A DNA stretch of 62,468 nt from Bacillus marinisedimentorum (GCF_001644195.2 NZ_LWBL02000018.1:1-62468), one strand, 5' to 3'; numbered from the stretch's first letter, positions 36,293 through 47,593 are shown. The notes: generated by a model not told the origin, from the sequence alone. Numbers and translations are program-made.

Positions 36293-36367
36293 GCATTCTG
36301 AAGCCCTCTTTTTATAAGCAAACGATGGTAAAAGACAATGTTGGGTATAGACGATTTTCAGATTAGC

Positions 36368-36619
36368 CTATAAATAATAAAACACCCAGAGATAAAGGGC
36401 CCGTCCGCCGAAAAAAAGCAGAAAATTGAGAATGGACAGCCCGGCGGCAAGTTGTTTGTTTTGCAGAACCTGAGCAGCAATGTAGTAGGATATGTAGAAG
36501 ACTACAGCCATGAATATGATCCGATATCTGATATGGTCATGGGCTGCCAAATCCATCGCCCATAAGAATCCGCTCCAGATCAACATGTGGACACTGAAAA
36601 CGATAAAGTGTTTATGCAT
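36368..36619 (-). CDS. Small three-helix membrane protein of unknown function
   Basis: 83 residues with three hydrophobic helices (about 6-22, 32-52 and 58-80) and short charged loops (DLAAHDHIRYR, QNKQ). No known family recognised. AAGGGG precedes the ATG by 10 nt, and a terminator lies beyond the stop at 36253-36292, which together support a real gene. Confidence 0.6.
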   Translation of the reverse strand: MHKHFIVFSVHMLIWSGFLWAMDLAAHDHIRYRIIFMAVVFYISYYIAAQVLQNKQLAAGLSILNFLLFFGGRALYLWVFYYL

Positions 36620-36803
36620 TGCCCCGGACCCCTTTGCTTGCGTGTTTATAAAATAAAAATACGCTCATCCTCATTGTATGCACAGCAGTGTAACTATAGG
36701 TTTCATTTTTGTAACAAATCCATGACATTGCCGGAATACGCGTTGAAGCGTGTTAGAATGTGTCTAAAGTTGCATTTTTTCACCGAAGAAGTGAGGGTCA
36801 GCA

Positions 36804-37187
36804 ATGAAGAAATATATTCCTTTTATCCTTTTGCTTTTTATTTTCACACTTTCAAGCTGCCAGTTGGAAAACAGCGTCCAGGGAGATGAGGGAGCAGCCG
36901 GTTCCGGCTATCATTTACTCCTTGTTTCCGATGAAGAATACATGGACCATGAAGGGGAATACTTTGATGCCCTGCTTGAGCTAAAACAGGACTTTCCTGA
37001 AAAACTGAAAAACGTCTCTGTTGTTTCTTCCGAACAGGATCTTAACAAATATGCGGAGGGACTTGAAATTAATCATTATCCATGTCTGGTCGTCGTAAAG
37101 GAACAGGAAGTCCTGACGATGATAGAAGGCAAACAATCGGAAGACTTCATTATCGATAACCTGGTCAGGACTCTGAATGAACAATAA
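36804..37187 (+). CDS. Small lipoprotein with a thioredoxin-fold-like domain
   Basis: 127 residues. Signal peptide with lipobox LSSC (Cys19), then a domain ending in YPCLVVVKEQEVLTMIEGKQ, which resembles the cis-Pro/beta-strand region of thioredoxins. There is no CxxC redox motif, so it is not a standard thiol oxidoreductase. Ribosome site AAGTGAGGGTC before the ATG. The thioredoxin relation is an inference from pattern only. Confidence 0.72.
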   Translation: MKKYIPFILLLFIFTLSSCQLENSVQGDEGAAGSGYHLLLVSDEEYMDHEGEYFDALLELKQDFPEKLKNVSVVSSEQDLNKYAEGLEINHYPCLVVVKEQEVLTMIEGKQSEDFIIDNLVRTLNEQ

Positions 37188-37206
37188 AGGATACCGCCTA
37201 TATGCC

Positions 37207-37250
37207 AACCCCTTGAAAACTGCTTTTACACCAGTTTTCAGGGGGTGTTT
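37207..37250 (+). terminator. Terminator of the lipoprotein gene
   Basis: Stem ACCCCTTGAAAACTG / CAGTTTTCAGGGGGT, followed by GTTTAAATT; weak T-run. Confidence 0.75.
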
Positions 37251-37257
37251 AAATTCA

Positions 37258-37424
37258 GAACAAATGCATAAGGCGCCCCGCTTAGCGGCATACGCATAAG
37301 CGGTGATGCTCTTTCCTCCCGGAGGGGATCACCGCTTATGACGATAGCCGCTGGCGCCTGGAGCCGGACGATTCCCTTCTGGCTTTTTATCCACAACGCT
37401 TACATTTTATAACTTCCTAAACAA
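37258..37424 (-). repeat. Repeat family A, long copy A7
   Basis: Core ATAAGGCGCCCCGCTTAGCG ... CTGGCGCCTGGAGCCGGAC plus the long tail (CTTCTGGCTTTTTATCCACA, AACTTCCTAAACAAT). The apex is shortened. The tail joins the A-tract of the pdhD terminator. Confidence 0.9.
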
Positions 37425-37459
37425 TAAAAAACAGCCCCGCCACTTTGGGTGGGGCTGTC
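37425..37459 (-). terminator. pdh operon terminator
   Basis: Stem ACAGCCCCGCC / GGGTGGGGCTGT with ACTTT loop and T-run on the minus strand. Confidence 0.92.
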
Positions 37460-37471
37460 ACATGTCATTTT

Positions 37472-38881
37472 TTACTTCACGATATGGATCGGACTGCCAA
37501 GAGCTACCTCTGCCGCTTCCATCGTGATCTCACCAAGTGTCGGATGAGCATGGATTGTCAATGCGATATCTTCCGCTGTCATTCCTGCTTCAATCGCAAG
37601 GCCAAGCTCCGCAATCATATCCGACGCATTTGGGCCTGCGATCTGCGCCCCTACAATCAACCCATCCTCTTTACGGGTGATGAGTTTCATGAAGCCATCT
37701 GCATCATTGAGAGAAAGTGCACGTCCATTCGCTCCGAATGGAAATTTGGAAGCGGTCACTTCCATACCCTGTTCTTCGGCTTCTTTTTCACTCAAACCGA
37801 CAGTGGCCAGTTCCGGATCGGAGAACACGACTGCAGGAATTGCCTGGTAGTCGATAACGGATTTTTCACCACTGATTGCTTCTGCTGCGATCTTGCCTTC
37901 ATAAGAAGCTTTATGGGCTAGCGGCGGCCCTTCCACAATGTCACCGATCGCAAAGATATTGTCGATGTTTGTACGGCACTGTTCATCAATTTTGATCACC
38001 CCGCGGTCGGTCATTTCAACACCGATTTGTTCAAGGCCGATTTCATCCGTATTCGGTGTGCGACCGACAGTGACAAGCACATAGTCTGCTTCAAAAGTTT
38101 GCGTCTCGCCTTTAATTTCAGCAGTTACTTTCACGCCTTCTTCCGTCTCTTCCACACCTTGAGCCATGGCCTCAGTGTGTATTTTCACGCCTTTTTTCTT
38201 GAGTCGGCGCTTAACAAGCGATGACATCTGCTTTTCAAAGCCGCTAAGGATCTCTTTTGCTCCTTCAAGGATCACCACTTCGGTGCCGAAGTTTGCATAA
38301 GCGGTCCCGAGTTCGGTTCCAATATAGCCGCCTCCGATGACGATCATCCGTTTTGGAACTTCCTTCAGGTTCAGCGCACCGGTTGAATCGATAACCCGTT
38401 TACTGTATTTGAAATTCGGCAATTCGATCGGACGGGAACCAGTGGCAATGATGACATTGTTGAAAGTATATGTCTGAGAATTCTTCTCATCCATGATACG
38501 GACCGTGTTTTTGTCCACAAAGTATGCTTCCCCGCTCAGGATTTCAACTTTGTTGCCTTTAAGAAGCCCTTCAACTCCGCCAGTAAGCTTTTTCACAACA
38601 CTTTGTTTCCACTCCTGCACCTTGGAAAAGTCAACTGTTACATTTTCGGCTTTAATTCCAATATCTTCAGAATGTACAGCAGACTCATAACGGTGTCCGG
38701 CATTGATCAATGCCTTGGATGGAATACATCCTACATTCAGGCATACGCCTCCAAGCGTGCCTTTGTCGACAATAGCTACTTTTTGGCCGAGCTGCGCTGC
38801 ACGGATGGCGGCTACATAACCGCCGGGACCCGCGCCGACTACCAACGTATCGAGTTCGATCGGAAAATCTCCTACAACCAT
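37472..38881 (-). CDS. Dihydrolipoamide dehydrogenase (E3), PdhD
   Basis: 469 residues, flavoprotein disulfide reductase: N-terminal [17 protein letters not shown], redox disulfide in [18 protein letters not shown]-binding [18 protein letters not shown], and the C-terminal active-site His in HAHPTLGE. It reoxidises lipoyl groups of E2 and passes electrons to NAD+. It lies 3 nt after pdhC, so the four genes form one operon. Confidence 0.97.
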   Translation of the reverse strand: MVVGDFPIELDTLVVGAGPGGYVAAIRAAQLGQKVAIVDKGTLGGVCLNVGCIPSKALINAGHRYESAVHSEDIGIKAENVTVDFSKVQEWKQSVVKKLTGGVEGLLKGNKVEILSGEAYFVDKNTVRIMDEKNSQTYTFNNVIIATGSRPIELPNFKYSKRVIDSTGALNLKEVPKRMIVIGGGYIGTELGTAYANFGTEVVILEGAKEILSGFEKQMSSLVKRRLKKKGVKIHTEAMAQGVEETEEGVKVTAEIKGETQTFEADYVLVTVGRTPNTDEIGLEQIGVEMTDRGVIKIDEQCRTNIDNIFAIGDIVEGPPLAHKASYEGKIAAEAISGEKSVIDYQAIPAVVFSDPELATVGLSEKEAEEQGMEVTASKFPFGANGRALSLNDADGFMKLITRKEDGLIVGAQIAGPNASDMIAELGLAIEAGMTAEDIALTIHAHPTLGEITMEAAEVALGSPIHIVK

Positions 38882-38884
38882 ATT

Positions 38885-40210
38885 TTACGCCTCCATTACT
38901 AAAAGTTCTGGATCATTCAGCAAACGCTTGATGTGATTCAATGCATTCTGGGCAGTTGCTCCATCAATTACGCGATGGTCAAAGCTCAAGGACAGAGCCA
39001 GAACCGGTGCTGCAACAATTTCGCCGTCACGTACAACCGGCTTTTCGGCAATTCGACCGATTCCTAGAATTGCAACTTCAGGATGGTTGATGACTGGTGT
39101 GAACCACTGGCCTCCTGCTGAACCGATATTCGTGATGGTAACAGATGCACCCTTCATTTCATCTGACCCGAGCTTGCCTGTACGTGCTTTCTCAGCGAGC
39201 TGGTTGATTTCATCCGAGATGGAAAACATGGATTTGCGGTCAGCATCCTTCACAACCGGTACGAGCAAGCCCTGGTCGGTATCCGCTGCAATACCAATAT
39301 TGTAATAATGCTTGTGGACCAATTCGTCTGTTTCATCATCAAGTGACGTATTCAAGATCGGGAACTCCCTTGCTGCTGAAGTCAACGCTTTGACGACATA
39401 AGGGAGATAAGTGAGCTTGATTCCCCGGTCTGCTGCCACTTGTTTGAATCTTTTGCGGTGTGCAACCAGCTTTGTCACATCCACTTCGTCCATGAGCGTA
39501 ACATGTGGAGCTGTATGCTTGGAGTTTACCATAGCTTTTGCGATTGCACGGCGGATGCCGCTCATTTTTTCGCGTGTTTCCGGATACTGTCCGGCAGGAA
39601 CCTCAGCTTTCGGTGCCTCTTTTCCTCCTTCGGCTGCAGTTTCAGGCGCTTCTTCTTCTTTCGCTTCCGCAGTCTTCTGCCCTCCGGAAAGATAGCTGTC
39701 GATATCTTCTTTCAGAATACGGCCGTTTTTTCCTGAACCTTGAACTTTGCGGATATCTACATCTTTATCGCGTGCATGCTTCCTGACAGACGGCATGGCG
39801 ATTACTCTGTCATTGACGATTTTACCTTCATCGCTGGCAGCCGGCTGGTCTTTTTGTTCGTCTTGTTTGCCTTTTTCGTCTTGTTCGCCCTGCTTCTCTT
39901 CCTCAGCTACTTTTGCTGACTCTTCATCGGCTTTTGGCTGCTCCGGCTCTTCGCCGCCTGCATCTTCATATCCCTCTGCATCAATGGTCACGATGACATC
40001 GCCGACGGTTGCGACCGTGCCTTCCTCCACTTTCACTTCCTTGACAGTACCTTCTACAGGGCTGGGGATTTCAACGACCGCTTTATCATTTTGCACTTCA
40101 CACAGTACATCGTCTTCTTTGATTTCATCGCCGGCTTTTACGAACCACTTGACGATTTCACCTTCGTGGATACCTTCACCAATATCAGGCAATTTAAATT
40201 CAAATGCCAC
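38885..40210 (-). CDS. Dihydrolipoamide acetyltransferase (E2), PdhC
   Basis: 441 residues: one lipoyl domain (lipoyl Lys in [13 protein letters not shown], about residue 44), an acidic/Gln-rich linker ([20 protein letters not shown]), the E1/E3-binding domain ([22 protein letters not shown], quoted in part), a second linker, and the catalytic domain with [10 protein letters not shown]. It is the structural core of the pyruvate dehydrogenase complex. The first linker is long and highly charged. Confidence 0.96.
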   Translation of the reverse strand: MAFEFKLPDIGEGIHEGEIVKWFVKAGDEIKEDDVLCEVQNDKAVVEIPSPVEGTVKEVKVEEGTVATVGDVIVTIDAEGYEDAGGEEPEQPKADEESAKVAEEEKQGEQDEKGKQDEQKDQPAASDEGKIVNDRVIAMPSVRKHARDKDVDIRKVQGSGKNGRILKEDIDSYLSGGQKTAEAKEEEAPETAAEGGKEAPKAEVPAGQYPETREKMSGIRRAIAKAMVNSKHTAPHVTLMDEVDVTKLVAHRKRFKQVAADRGIKLTYLPYVVKALTSAAREFPILNTSLDDETDELVHKHYYNIGIAADTDQGLLVPVVKDADRKSMFSISDEINQLAEKARTGKLGSDEMKGASVTITNIGSAGGQWFTPVINHPEVAILGIGRIAEKPVVRDGEIVAAPVLALSLSFDHRVIDGATAQNALNHIKRLLNDPELLVMEA

Positions 40211-40329
40211 TGTCTTCGCCTCCTAATCTTTTTACTGCTGATCTTTTCATCTCTGGATGAAATCTGATGCCCGGCTTATGGAGAACCGTTCTATCTTTCC
40301 GCCGTGCATTAGACACTACTCAAGCATCC

Positions 40330-41307
40330 TTAGAAGTTAATGACGGTTTTTGCTTTGTCTACGATATCTTGATAGTTTGGAAGCCACACGTCTTCAGCCT
40401 GTGAGAACGGGAATACAGTGTCAGGCGCCGTCACGCGCAGCACAGGGGCTTCTAGACTCAAAATTGCGCGGTCATTGATTTCAGCGACAACGTTAGCGGC
40501 TACCCCTGCCTGCTTTTGCGCTTCCTGGACCACAATAGCTCTGTTCGTCTTTTCAACTGATTTGATGATGGTTTCGATATCCAGCGGGCTAACCGTGCGA
40601 AGGTCAATGACTTCTGCATTTATGCCTTCTTTCTCCAGCTCCTCGGCTGCCTTCAGGGAGGACTGCACCATTGCCCCATATGCCACAATCGTGATATCCG
40701 TTCCTTCCCGCTTCAAATCAGCTTTTCCGATTGGAATTGTATATTCTTCTTCCGGCACTTCACCGCGGAAAGAACGGTAAAGTTTCATATGTTCAAGGAA
40801 AATGACCGGGTCATTGTCGCGGATGGCCGAAATCAGCAGCCCTTTTGCATCGTACGGGGTGGAAGGGATTACCACTTTCAAGCCAGGCTGTTGCGCCATA
40901 AGGCCTTCAAGGCTGTCCGCATGCAATTCAGGCGTTTTGACACCTCCTCCGAACGGGGAGCGTACGGTGATCGGCATGTTCACTGAACCGCCTGTCCGAT
41001 AACGGAGTCGCGCCATTTGTCCCGAGATGGCATCCATCGTTTCATACACGAAACCGAAGAATTGGATTTCAGGCACCGGCCTGTACCCCTGAAGCGCAAG
41101 GCCGATTGACATTCCGCCGATTCCGGACTCTGCAAGCGGAGTATCGAAAACACGGTCTTCCCCAAATTCTTTCTGCAGTCCTTCAGTTGCGCGGAAGACT
41201 CCTCCATTCACGCCAACGTCTTCACCGAAAACAAGGACATTTTCGTCATTTTTCAATTCGGTGCGCATCGCATCAGTGATTGCCTGGATCATTGTCATTT
41301 GGGCCAT
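40330..41307 (-). CDS. Pyruvate dehydrogenase E1 beta, PdhB
   Basis: 325 residues, transketolase-type beta subunit: [46 protein letters not shown] and RSPFGGG motifs are as in branched-chain/pyruvate E1 beta (long motif shortened: [20 protein letters not shown]). With PdhA it forms the heterotetrameric thiamine-dependent E1. It lies 3 nt after pdhA; 119 nt separate it from pdhC. Confidence 0.96.
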   Translation of the reverse strand: MAQMTMIQAITDAMRTELKNDENVLVFGEDVGVNGGVFRATEGLQKEFGEDRVFDTPLAESGIGGMSIGLALQGYRPVPEIQFFGFVYETMDAISGQMARLRYRTGGSVNMPITVRSPFGGGVKTPELHADSLEGLMAQQPGLKVVIPSTPYDAKGLLISAIRDNDPVIFLEHMKLYRSFRGEVPEEEYTIPIGKADLKREGTDITIVAYGAMVQSSLKAAEELEKEGINAEVIDLRTVSPLDIETIIKSVEKTNRAIVVQEAQKQAGVAANVVAEINDRAILSLEAPVLRVTAPDTVFPFSQAEDVWLPNYQDIVDKAKTVINF

Positions 41308-41310
41308 GGC

Positions 41311-43020
<1,710 letters not shown>

Positions 43021-43021
43021 A

Positions 43022-43148
43022 TAGAGAAAACTCGCCGATGGCAAGCCTTTAGGCGAAGACAGAGGCCTAATCGCCCTTATCTGTATTCTTAAAATTGGCC
43101 ACTGCGTCGAAATGCTCCCTTGCTCACAAGTTATACTTTCGTATATTG
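43022..43148 (+). repeat. Repeat family B, copy B3
   Basis: AAACTCGCCGATGGCAAGCC, TTTAGGCGAAGACAGAGGCC, ATTCTTAAAATTGGCCACTG and CTCCCTTGCTCACAAGTTAT. Directly joined to family A copy A8. Confidence 0.85.
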
Positions 43149-43331
43149 GAACAAAAGCGCAAGGCGCCCCGCTTAGCGGCGTACGCATAAGCGGGGGTAC
43201 CCGCAGGAAGGAGGGTCTTCCTTCCCGAGGGGATCACCGCTTATAACGATAGCCGCTGGCGCCTGGAGCTGGTTGACTCCTTCCTGGCTTTTTAATCCAC
43301 GACGCAAAAATTTTATAATTTCCTTAACAAT
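43149..43331 (-). repeat. Repeat family A, long copy A8
   Basis: GCGCAAGGCGCCCCGCTTAG at the left and GATAGCCGCTGGCGCCTGGA at the right; apex TACCCGCAGGAAGG / CCTTCCCGAGGGGATC. The long tail ends at the A-tract of the ykyA terminator. Order on the minus strand: ykyA, terminator, A8, B3. Confidence 0.9.
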
Positions 43332-43366
43332 AAAAAAACAGGGAACGGAAATTCCGCTCCCTGTCA
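43332..43366 (-). terminator. ykyA terminator
   Basis: Stem ACAGGGAACGGAA / TTCCGCTCCCTGT with a T-run on the minus strand. Confidence 0.9.
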
Positions 43367-43371
43367 GTCAT

Positions 43372-44055
43372 TTATTCAGATGCATTCTGTTCTTTTTCCT
43401 GGCCTTCGAGCTGGACATCAAGATCGGCCATTTTATAGAACTCTCTTTTTGACTTATTGTATTTCTCAGTCAGGTCATTGAATACTTTATTTGCTTCCAT
43501 TACACTGTCATAACTTTTATTCACTTCTTCAATATGCTTTTTCAGCTCTTCAAGTTTCAGCTCTTTATCCTGGAACATTCCATAAAGTTCGAGATCATGC
43601 TCAATTGCTTTGCTGTATGCATCATAGAGTGCTGCATAAGCGTCGTACCTGTCATTCATATAAGATGAAAGCTCAGCAGCTTTCTTTTTTAACTGATCGT
43701 CCTCGAGCTCACCGGCAAGCTCCTCCACCTTGCTGAATTCTTCCCTGGAAGCCTCAATGCTTTCCTTCTCTTTTTCAATCATTTCTTTCCGTTTTCCGGC
43801 AAGTGTTTCAGCTTCTTTTGACAAACTGGAGATCTTGTCAAATTCCTCCATTTTCAATCCGACAATTTCATTATAAAGCTGCTGTTCTTTTTCCTCAGCT
43901 TCAGATAACGGTTCCTGCTGTTTTTCAAATTGCTCTTCCTGCTCAACAGCGCTCTCCAGTGCCTGATAGATTTCTTCTTCTGGCTGCGTGCCGATACTGC
44001 ATCCCCCAAGGAAAAAAGAAACCCCGGCGATTGCTGCTATAAAATTGCGTTTCAT
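43372..44055 (-). CDS. YkyA family lipoprotein
   Basis: 227 residues: lipoprotein signal (lipobox LGGC, Cys19) followed by an almost entirely helical, Glu/Lys-rich body with extended coiled coils (for example EEKEQQLYNEIVGLKMEEFD and KELKLEELKKHIEEVNKSYD). It matches the putative cell-wall-binding YkyA family, found next to pdhA in Bacillus. A structural role at the cell surface is likely, but its partner is unknown. Confidence 0.85.
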   Translation of the reverse strand: MKRNFIAAIAGVSFFLGGCSIGTQPEEEIYQALESAVEQEEQFEKQQEPLSEAEEKEQQLYNEIVGLKMEEFDKISSLSKEAETLAGKRKEMIEKEKESIEASREEFSKVEELAGELEDDQLKKKAAELSSYMNDRYDAYAALYDAYSKAIEHDLELYGMFQDKELKLEELKKHIEEVNKSYDSVMEANKVFNDLTEKYNKSKREFYKMADLDVQLEGQEKEQNASE

Positions 44056-44389
44056 CTGACAGCTCCTCCCTAATTTATGCCTGTCCTATTCCATTGTATG
44101 CGACACAGCTTAAAATGCATACTAAAAATTAAACCATTTCCTATTTTAGCAAAACCGGGCTGTGATTGCTAAAACAATCTAATAAAGTTTATTTCTTTTT
44201 TCAGGGATTAAACAGCAGTTTTATGGTTGATATCCAGCCAAATATGAAAAGGCTATTGAAAGTAGTTCAGGTGTTTTGGAGAAAACCTATACCTCGTATA
44301 GCACAATTGAATTCACAGCTTAAATTGTACAATAAGCAGCACAATAACTTTGGGCGCTGGGCTTTTCATTTGTAAGAAGTTATTCCATT
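44056..44389. other. Gap upstream of ykyA
   Basis: No credible gene in 44056-44389. A frame of 69 codons at 44166-44375 has no ribosome site or family likeness and overlaps the leading part of repeat C5. Confidence 0.4.
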
Positions 44390-44505
44390 ACAGCACCCTT
44401 TACCGGAACAATATTTTATGAATATTATCACAGGATATTCTGGAGCTTACCCGTTCCTTTCCGCTGCAGGCTAGCCCCCTGAAGCAGAAATCAACTCCCC
44501 GTTTC
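44390..44505 (+). repeat. Repeat family C, condensed copy C5
   Basis: CAGCACCCTTTACCGGAACA, TATTCTGGAGCTTACCCGTT and CCTTTCCGCTGCAGG are followed almost directly by the right arm CCCCTGAAGCAGAAATCAAC; the variable centre is deleted. Confidence 0.75.
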
Positions 44506-44639
44506 ATAGTGCTATGTATAGAGAACAAAGTCCTTCCTTAATCCGCTAATCTGCCTTTTAACTGAATGAACAAAATGATTCTCCTGTTTGTTTTAGCCTA
44601 ATTCAGTATTTAACACTTCAAATTACACTTTTAATCACA

Positions 44640-44686
44640 TCAAATAGCAAAAACTTCCTCGCTGACAATTTGCACTTTCCATATGG
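44640..44686 (+). repeat. Repeat family B, right-end fragment B5
   Basis: AAAAACTTCCTCGCTGACAA and TGCACTTTCCATATGGGG correspond to the right end of B1 and B3; directly joined to A9. Confidence 0.6.
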
Positions 44687-44858
44687 GGAACAAATGCGTA
44701 GCGGCGTACGCATAAGCGGGGATTCCCGCAGGGAGGTGCTCTTTCCTCCCGGATGGGGATCACCGCTTATGACGATAGCCGCTGGCGCCTGGAGCTGGAC
44801 GATTCTCTTCCGGCTTTTTATCCACAACGCTTACATTTTATAATTTCCTTAACAGCAA
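44686..44858 (-). repeat. Repeat family A, long copy A9
   Basis: The left arm lost its GGCGCC (reads ATGCGTAGCGGCGTACGCAT), but the right side is intact (GATAGCCGCTGGCGCCTGGA). The apex is GGGATTCCCGCAGGGAGG / CCTCCCGGATGGGGATC. The tail ends at the terminator at 44859. Confidence 0.9.
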
Positions 44859-44894
44859 GAAAAAAAAGGCTTGCCGGACAGCCAGGCAAGCCTT
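44859..44894 (-). terminator. Terminator of the 2-oxoacid oxidoreductase operon
   Basis: Stem AAGGCTTGCC / GGCAAGCCTT, followed on the minus strand by TTTTTTTT. It lies 65 nt beyond the gamma-subunit stop. Confidence 0.88.
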
Positions 44895-44959
44895 CGTCAT
44901 TCACAATTGCACCAGATGGCAAACAGGCATCATGCTTCCTGTTATTTATCTTTAACCGC

Positions 44960-45517
44960 TCAGGGCTTGACAGTCTGCTGCTTTGCCGCCAATTCCATCC
45001 CTTTCTCCAGTGCTTTTTTGTTAAGCTCAAGAATCTGTGGGTTTTTGTTTGAAAATAATTTTTCCATCGCCCCAATAATTGCCGATTCATCGGCGGCGCC
45101 CGTCAGTTCGAGCAAAGCGCCCAATAAAATGATATTGGCAGTTTTGGCTTCCCCGAGCTCCAAAGCGGCCTCAGTAGCCGGAATGTAAACGGATATCAAG
45201 TCTTGCCGTTCTGATACAGAATCAACAAGGGAACGATTCACCACCAGCACTCCACCTGCCCTTACAAGCGGTTCGAACTTGTGAAACGACGGGTTGTTCA
45301 GGACGATTGCGGAAGAAGAATATGTGAAGATTGGCGAACCGATCAAATCATCGCTGATGACAACCTGCACATTGGCAGTGCCGCCGCGCTGCTCCGGTCC
45401 GTATGAAGGCAGCCACGATACCTCTTTTCCTTGAATCATACCTGCATATGCGAGCAGTTGTCCCATCGTCATGACACCCTGGCCGCCAAAACCGGCAATT
45501 ACGATTTCTTCTTTCAT
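44960..45517 (-). CDS. 2-oxoacid:ferredoxin oxidoreductase, gamma subunit
   Basis: 185 residues of the pyruvate/ketoisovalerate oxidoreductase gamma family: IVIAGFGGQGVMTMGQLLAYAG at the N terminus, SWLPSYGPEQRGG and a second conserved block NIILLGALLELTG. In four-subunit enzymes it completes the active site and CoA handling. Its ATG overlaps the beta stop (ATGA, 4 nt). The preferred oxoacid cannot be read from sequence. Confidence 0.9.
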   Translation of the reverse strand: MKEEIVIAGFGGQGVMTMGQLLAYAGMIQGKEVSWLPSYGPEQRGGTANVQVVISDDLIGSPIFTYSSSAIVLNNPSFHKFEPLVRAGGVLVVNRSLVDSVSERQDLISVYIPATEAALELGEAKTANIILLGALLELTGAADESAIIGAMEKLFSNKNPQILELNKKALEKGMELAAKQQTVKP

Positions 45518-46266
45518 CGCGCACCGCCTCCTGTATCCTTATACACACCGAGAGGATAGACCGGCATCATCTCATCCTTCACCCAGCCGAGAGCCTCGTC
45601 CGGTGACATTCCCCAGTTTGTCGGACAGGTGGACAACACTTCAACAAGTGAAAAACCCTGCTTATTTTTTTGGGTTTCAAATGCTTTGCGAATCGCTTTT
45701 TTGGCTTTGATGATATTCGGCCCGCTGTTTACCGATGCCCTCTCAATGTATGCAGATCCGTCAAGGGTTGCGAGCATTTCGGAAACACGGATCGGTGACC
45801 CCTGGACCGACGTGCTGCGGCCTGCAGGTGTCGTTGCTGTCACCTGGCCGACGAGCGAGGTCGGCGCCATTTGCCCTCCAGTCATACCGTAGATGGCATT
45901 GTTAACAAAAATGACAGTGATATTTTCCCCCCTTGCCGCTGCATGGACGATTTCTGCCATGCCGATTGAAGCAAGGTCGCCGTCACCCTGATACGTAAAA
46001 ACAAACCTGTCTTCAGGAAGCACTCTTTTCAAACCTGTTGCAACTGCCGGGGCGCGACCGTGCGCAGCCTGGGTCATATCGCAATTGAAGTATTCATAGG
46101 AAAGCACCGAACAGCCGACCGAAGCCACACCGACGGTATCCTCCAGAATCCCCATTTCTTCCATCACTTCTCCGACGAGGCGGTGAATGATCCCATGTGT
46201 ACATCCCGGACAATAATGAGTATCAGCTTCCTTCAAACCTTTCGTCCTTTCAAACACGGCTTTCAA
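45514..46266 (-). CDS. 2-oxoacid:ferredoxin oxidoreductase, beta (thiamine diphosphate) subunit
   Basis: 250 residues: Cys motif HYCPGCTHGIIHR near the N terminus and thiamine-diphosphate motif GDGDLASIGMAE ... VNNAIYGMTGGQM. The TTG at 46266 has GGAGGTG 6 nt upstream and is preferred to the GTG at 46275. It overlaps the alpha gene by 17 nt. The beta subunit binds the cofactor and, in most family members, cooperates with the ferredoxin-like delta subunit for electron exit. Confidence 0.92.
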   Translation of the reverse strand: MKAVFERTKGLKEADTHYCPGCTHGIIHRLVGEVMEEMGILEDTVGVASVGCSVLSYEYFNCDMTQAAHGRAPAVATGLKRVLPEDRFVFTYQGDGDLASIGMAEIVHAAARGENITVIFVNNAIYGMTGGQMAPTSLVGQVTATTPAGRSTSVQGSPIRVSEMLATLDGSAYIERASVNSGPNIIKAKKAIRKAFETQKNKQGFSLVEVLSTCPTNWGMSPDEALGWVKDEMMPVYPLGVYKDTGGGAR

Positions 46267-47332
46267 TGCGCTCACCTCCGGCTATGGCCAAATTCATAAT
46301 TTGTTCCAGGATTTCCTCCTGCGCCGGCACGACTCCGCCCGTCCTGCCAAAGAAATGGACAGGTGCCCGGCCGTTTACCGCTAGCCGCACATCTTCCACC
46401 ATCTGCCCTGCGCTCATTTCTACACATAAATATCCTTTCACGTTACCGGACATGACATCAAACGGTTCATCCGGGAACGGCCATAAAGAAATCGGACGGA
46501 TCATCCCTGCTTTCACTCCATTTTCCCTTGCAGCATCAATAGCATTCCTTACAATTCTTGATACGGTGCCGTAAGCAACGAGGATGTAATCGGCGTCTTC
46601 GATTTTGTAGGTGCTGTATCTGATTTCACTTTGTTCGATTTTAACGTATTTCTCCTGCAGGCGTTTGTTGACCTCTTCCAGGTTGGCCGCATTCAGTTGC
46701 AATGAAGTGACCGTTTTTGCCGGCCCATCACCTCTTGTTCCGTTTGTTGCCCAATCTTTTTCCGGCAAGTGCCTTCCTTCCCGCTTCGGAAACTGGACCG
46801 GTTCCATCATCTGGCCGAGCATGCCGTCACCAAGCAGTATGACAGGTGTTCTATAATAATCGGCTATGTCGAACGCCTCTTGCATCAATTCAACAATTTC
46901 CTGCAAAGAAGCTGGCGCAAGGACAGGAACACGATAATCACCGTGCCCGCCGCCTTTTGTAGCCTGGAAATAATCCGACTGGGCCGGCTGGATATTCCCA
47001 AGTCCCGGACCCCCACGCATCACGTTGACAACAACTGCAGGAAGTTCCGCACCGGCAAGGTAAGAAATGCCTTCTTGCTTGAGGCTGAAACCCGGGCTTG
47101 AGGAAGAAGTCATTACCCGTACACCTGCACTGGCCGCGCCGTAGACCATATTAATCGCCGATACTTCGCTTTCAGCCTGGAGGAACAGGCCTCCGACTTC
47201 AGGCAGCCTTTTGGCCATATAAGCGACAAGCTCGCTCTGCGGCGTGATCGGATAGCCGAAGAAATAATGGCATCCCGCCTGGACAGCGGCCTCTGCTAGA
47301 ACTTCATTGCCTTTCATCAAAACTTTTTCCAT
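46250..47332 (-). CDS. 2-oxoacid:ferredoxin oxidoreductase, alpha subunit (VorB-like)
   Basis: 360 residues: FFGYPITPQSELVAYMAK, ESEVSAINMVYGAASAGVRVMTSSSSPGFSLK (quoted in part: GVRVMTSSSSPGFSLKQEG), and GLGNIQPAQSDYFQATKGGGHG. These are typical of the KOR/VOR-type alpha subunit, nearer to 2-ketoisovalerate or 2-oxoglutarate enzymes than to classical pyruvate:ferredoxin oxidoreductase (inference). The ATG at 47332 has GGGGAGGGG upstream. Confidence 0.92.
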   Translation of the reverse strand: MEKVLMKGNEVLAEAAVQAGCHYFFGYPITPQSELVAYMAKRLPEVGGLFLQAESEVSAINMVYGAASAGVRVMTSSSSPGFSLKQEGISYLAGAELPAVVVNVMRGGPGLGNIQPAQSDYFQATKGGGHGDYRVPVLAPASLQEIVELMQEAFDIADYYRTPVILLGDGMLGQMMEPVQFPKREGRHLPEKDWATNGTRGDGPAKTVTSLQLNAANLEEVNKRLQEKYVKIEQSEIRYSTYKIEDADYILVAYGTVSRIVRNAIDAARENGVKAGMIRPISLWPFPDEPFDVMSGNVKGYLCVEMSAGQMVEDVRLAVNGRAPVHFFGRTGGVVPAQEEILEQIMNLAIAGGERIESRV

Positions 47333-47349
47333 TTCGACCCCTCCCCTGT

Positions 47350-47580
47350 TCACGATGCAGAGCTCTTTCTTTCCGGCCTATATACTGAAATGACACCGTC
47401 AGGACAAATTCTCGCACACGCGGCACAACTTGTGCATGCTTCCTGGTCAATCACTTCCGCAGGCCGATAGCCTTTTTTATTGATCCTGTCAGCAAGCTTG
47501 ATGATATGTTGCGGACACTCATTTACACAAAGACCGCACCCTTTACATCTCTCTTCTTCAAAAACGACCCGTTTGAGCAT
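47350..47580 (-). CDS. 2-oxoacid:ferredoxin oxidoreductase, delta subunit (2x[4Fe-4S] ferredoxin)
   Basis: 76 residues with two complete CxxCxxCxxxCP clusters: CKGCGLCVNECP and CTSCAACARICP. It carries electrons from the thiamine site to soluble ferredoxin. It is 17 nt before the alpha subunit; ribosome site AAAGGAGGAGAT. The clusters are oxygen-sensitive in many relatives, notable beside an aerobic pdh operon. Confidence 0.93.
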   Translation of the reverse strand: MLKRVVFEEERCKGCGLCVNECPQHIIKLADRINKKGYRPAEVIDQEACTSCAACARICPDGVISVYRPERKSSAS

Positions 47581-47593
47581 GTGATCTCCTCCT

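Noticed and set aside
43022-43148. Family B as a c-di-GMP or other known riboswitch
   Set aside because: Copies lie downstream of genes next to terminators, not in 5' leaders, and lack the conserved GEMM core.
44166-44375. 69-codon plus-strand frame upstream of ykyA
   Set aside because: No ribosome site or recognisable domain, and it runs towards repeat C5.
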